Part shown: in pieces, positions 33,865 through 34,250 of the stretch
Layout of the letters: every line of letters begins with the position of its first letter
How positions within the stretch are numbered: position 1 is the stretch's first letter
Source of the DNA: Candidatus Aenigmatarchaeota archaeon
Lineage (GTDB): Archaea > Aenigmatarchaeota > Aenigmatarchaeia > QMZP01
DNA length: 34,250 nt
Direction of reading: 5' to 3'
Assembly (NCBI GenBank): GCA_030670085.1
Contig: DAOVCJ010000007.1
Coordinates: forward strand, 1 to 34,250
Position numbers and translations under genes: made by a program
Notes under the pieces: generated by a model
What the model was told of the DNA's origin: nothing
The model's input: the letters and a program-made list of their open reading frames with translations, nothing else
Database searches by the model: none

Positions 33865-34250
33865 ATGCCTTCAGCATTTATTCGCATATGGCGTAGCTAC
33901 TCGGCGCGCATTCACGACCGATACACCAGAGGCCACGATACCCCGTTCCTTTCGTACTAAAGGTACCTTCCCCTCAGGTAATCAACACCTCCAGTAGATA
34001 TAGACCGTACTGGCTCGCACCGTACTTAACCCAGCTAACGTGGCTCTTTGATGGGTGAACACCCCCACCCTTGGACGCTGCTGCACGTCCAGGAAGAGCC
34101 GAGCCGACGGCGGAGAAGCAACGAACGCGGTCGATATGGACTCTCACGCGTCACGACTCCATTATCCCCGAGGTAACTTTTCTGTCAGAGCTGGCTCCCA
34201 GCTAATGGAGACACAGCGGATCGCTAGGCCGCGCTTTCGCGTTAGGATTC

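Larger units (their letters stand above)
33440..34250 (-). rRNA. rrl: 23S rRNA, 3' part (5' part off the right edge)
   Basis: Minus strand, domains V-VI. Recognisable are the peptidyl-transferase region (GTTACCTCGGGGATAA, then GTCGGCTC), the A-loop GGTGTTCACCC, AGCTGGGTTAAG, the sarcin-ricin region GGTACCTTTAGTACGAAAGG, and the 3' end segment CTGATAGGATCGGGGTGTAAGC. The 3' end is estimated near 33440. It is interrupted by a ~250-bp insertion in the helix 97 loop (about 33613-33864). Several normally invariant positions differ; see findings. Confidence 0.9.

Overview
The window is archaeal. It carries the archaeal (phosphomevalonate dehydratase) branch of the mevalonate pathway, eukaryote-like ribosomal proteins L34e and L14e, aEF-1beta, Sec61beta, the PCNA-binding repair protein NreA, a PyrB/PyrI pair, FtsZ, a class III-signal pilin and an archaeal 23S rRNA. 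Many genes have a TATA element about 25-28 bp before the start codon and no leader, the archaeal leaderless pattern. The 23S rRNA is unusually divergent, and L14e has a long lysine-rich tail. Together these suggest an uncultivated, fast-evolving (DPANN-like or deep euryarchaeal) lineage. I cannot name it from sequence alone.

Layout. 1-6464: two divergent surface-protein genes, a cysteine-rich protein with 360-bp repeats (cut by the left edge) and a 1302-residue membrane-anchored protein of Ig-like modules. 6532-7878: a KaiC/RAD55-like ATPase, a pilin-like protein, a 131-nt structured RNA and tRNA-Thr. 7983-13225: every enzyme from mevalonate to isopentenyl diphosphate (mevalonate kinase, both phosphomevalonate dehydratase subunits, the UbiD-type decarboxylase, its UbiX cofactor enzyme, and isopentenyl phosphate kinase). 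13298-16602: ftsZ, an FKBP isomerase and an eight-bladed PQQ-type propeller. 16617-19317: pyrB-pyrI-HDAC operon and a cysteine-rich HTH regulator. 19353-23393: a small unknown gene, a zinc-ribbon/Hsp20-like protein, nreA, L34e-L14e, and a zinc-finger/ITPase/aEF-1beta operon. 23511-28658: two rhomboid proteases and a site-2 protease around a MacB-type exporter with a CARDB partner. 28669-30606: three of the four pyruvate:ferredoxin oxidoreductase subunits. 30731-32946: two TIM-barrel proteins, an unknown protein and Sec61beta. 32989-34250: RNase P RNA and the 3' part of 23S rRNA, both on the minus strand.

The most unusual signals are in the rRNA and in the control regions. About 250 bp are inserted into the helix 97 loop of the 23S gene; the insert has terminal inverted repeats, its own TATA box and a leaderless 71-codon ORF. 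The same 23S gene differs at peptidyl-transferase positions equivalent to E. coli 2452, 2453, 2503 and 2504 and in the sarcin-ricin tetraloop. An identical 15-bp palindrome lies before ftsZ and between pyrB and the HTH regulator, suggesting a small regulon. The 131-nt RNA has a promoter and a closing helix, but I cannot assign it to a family.
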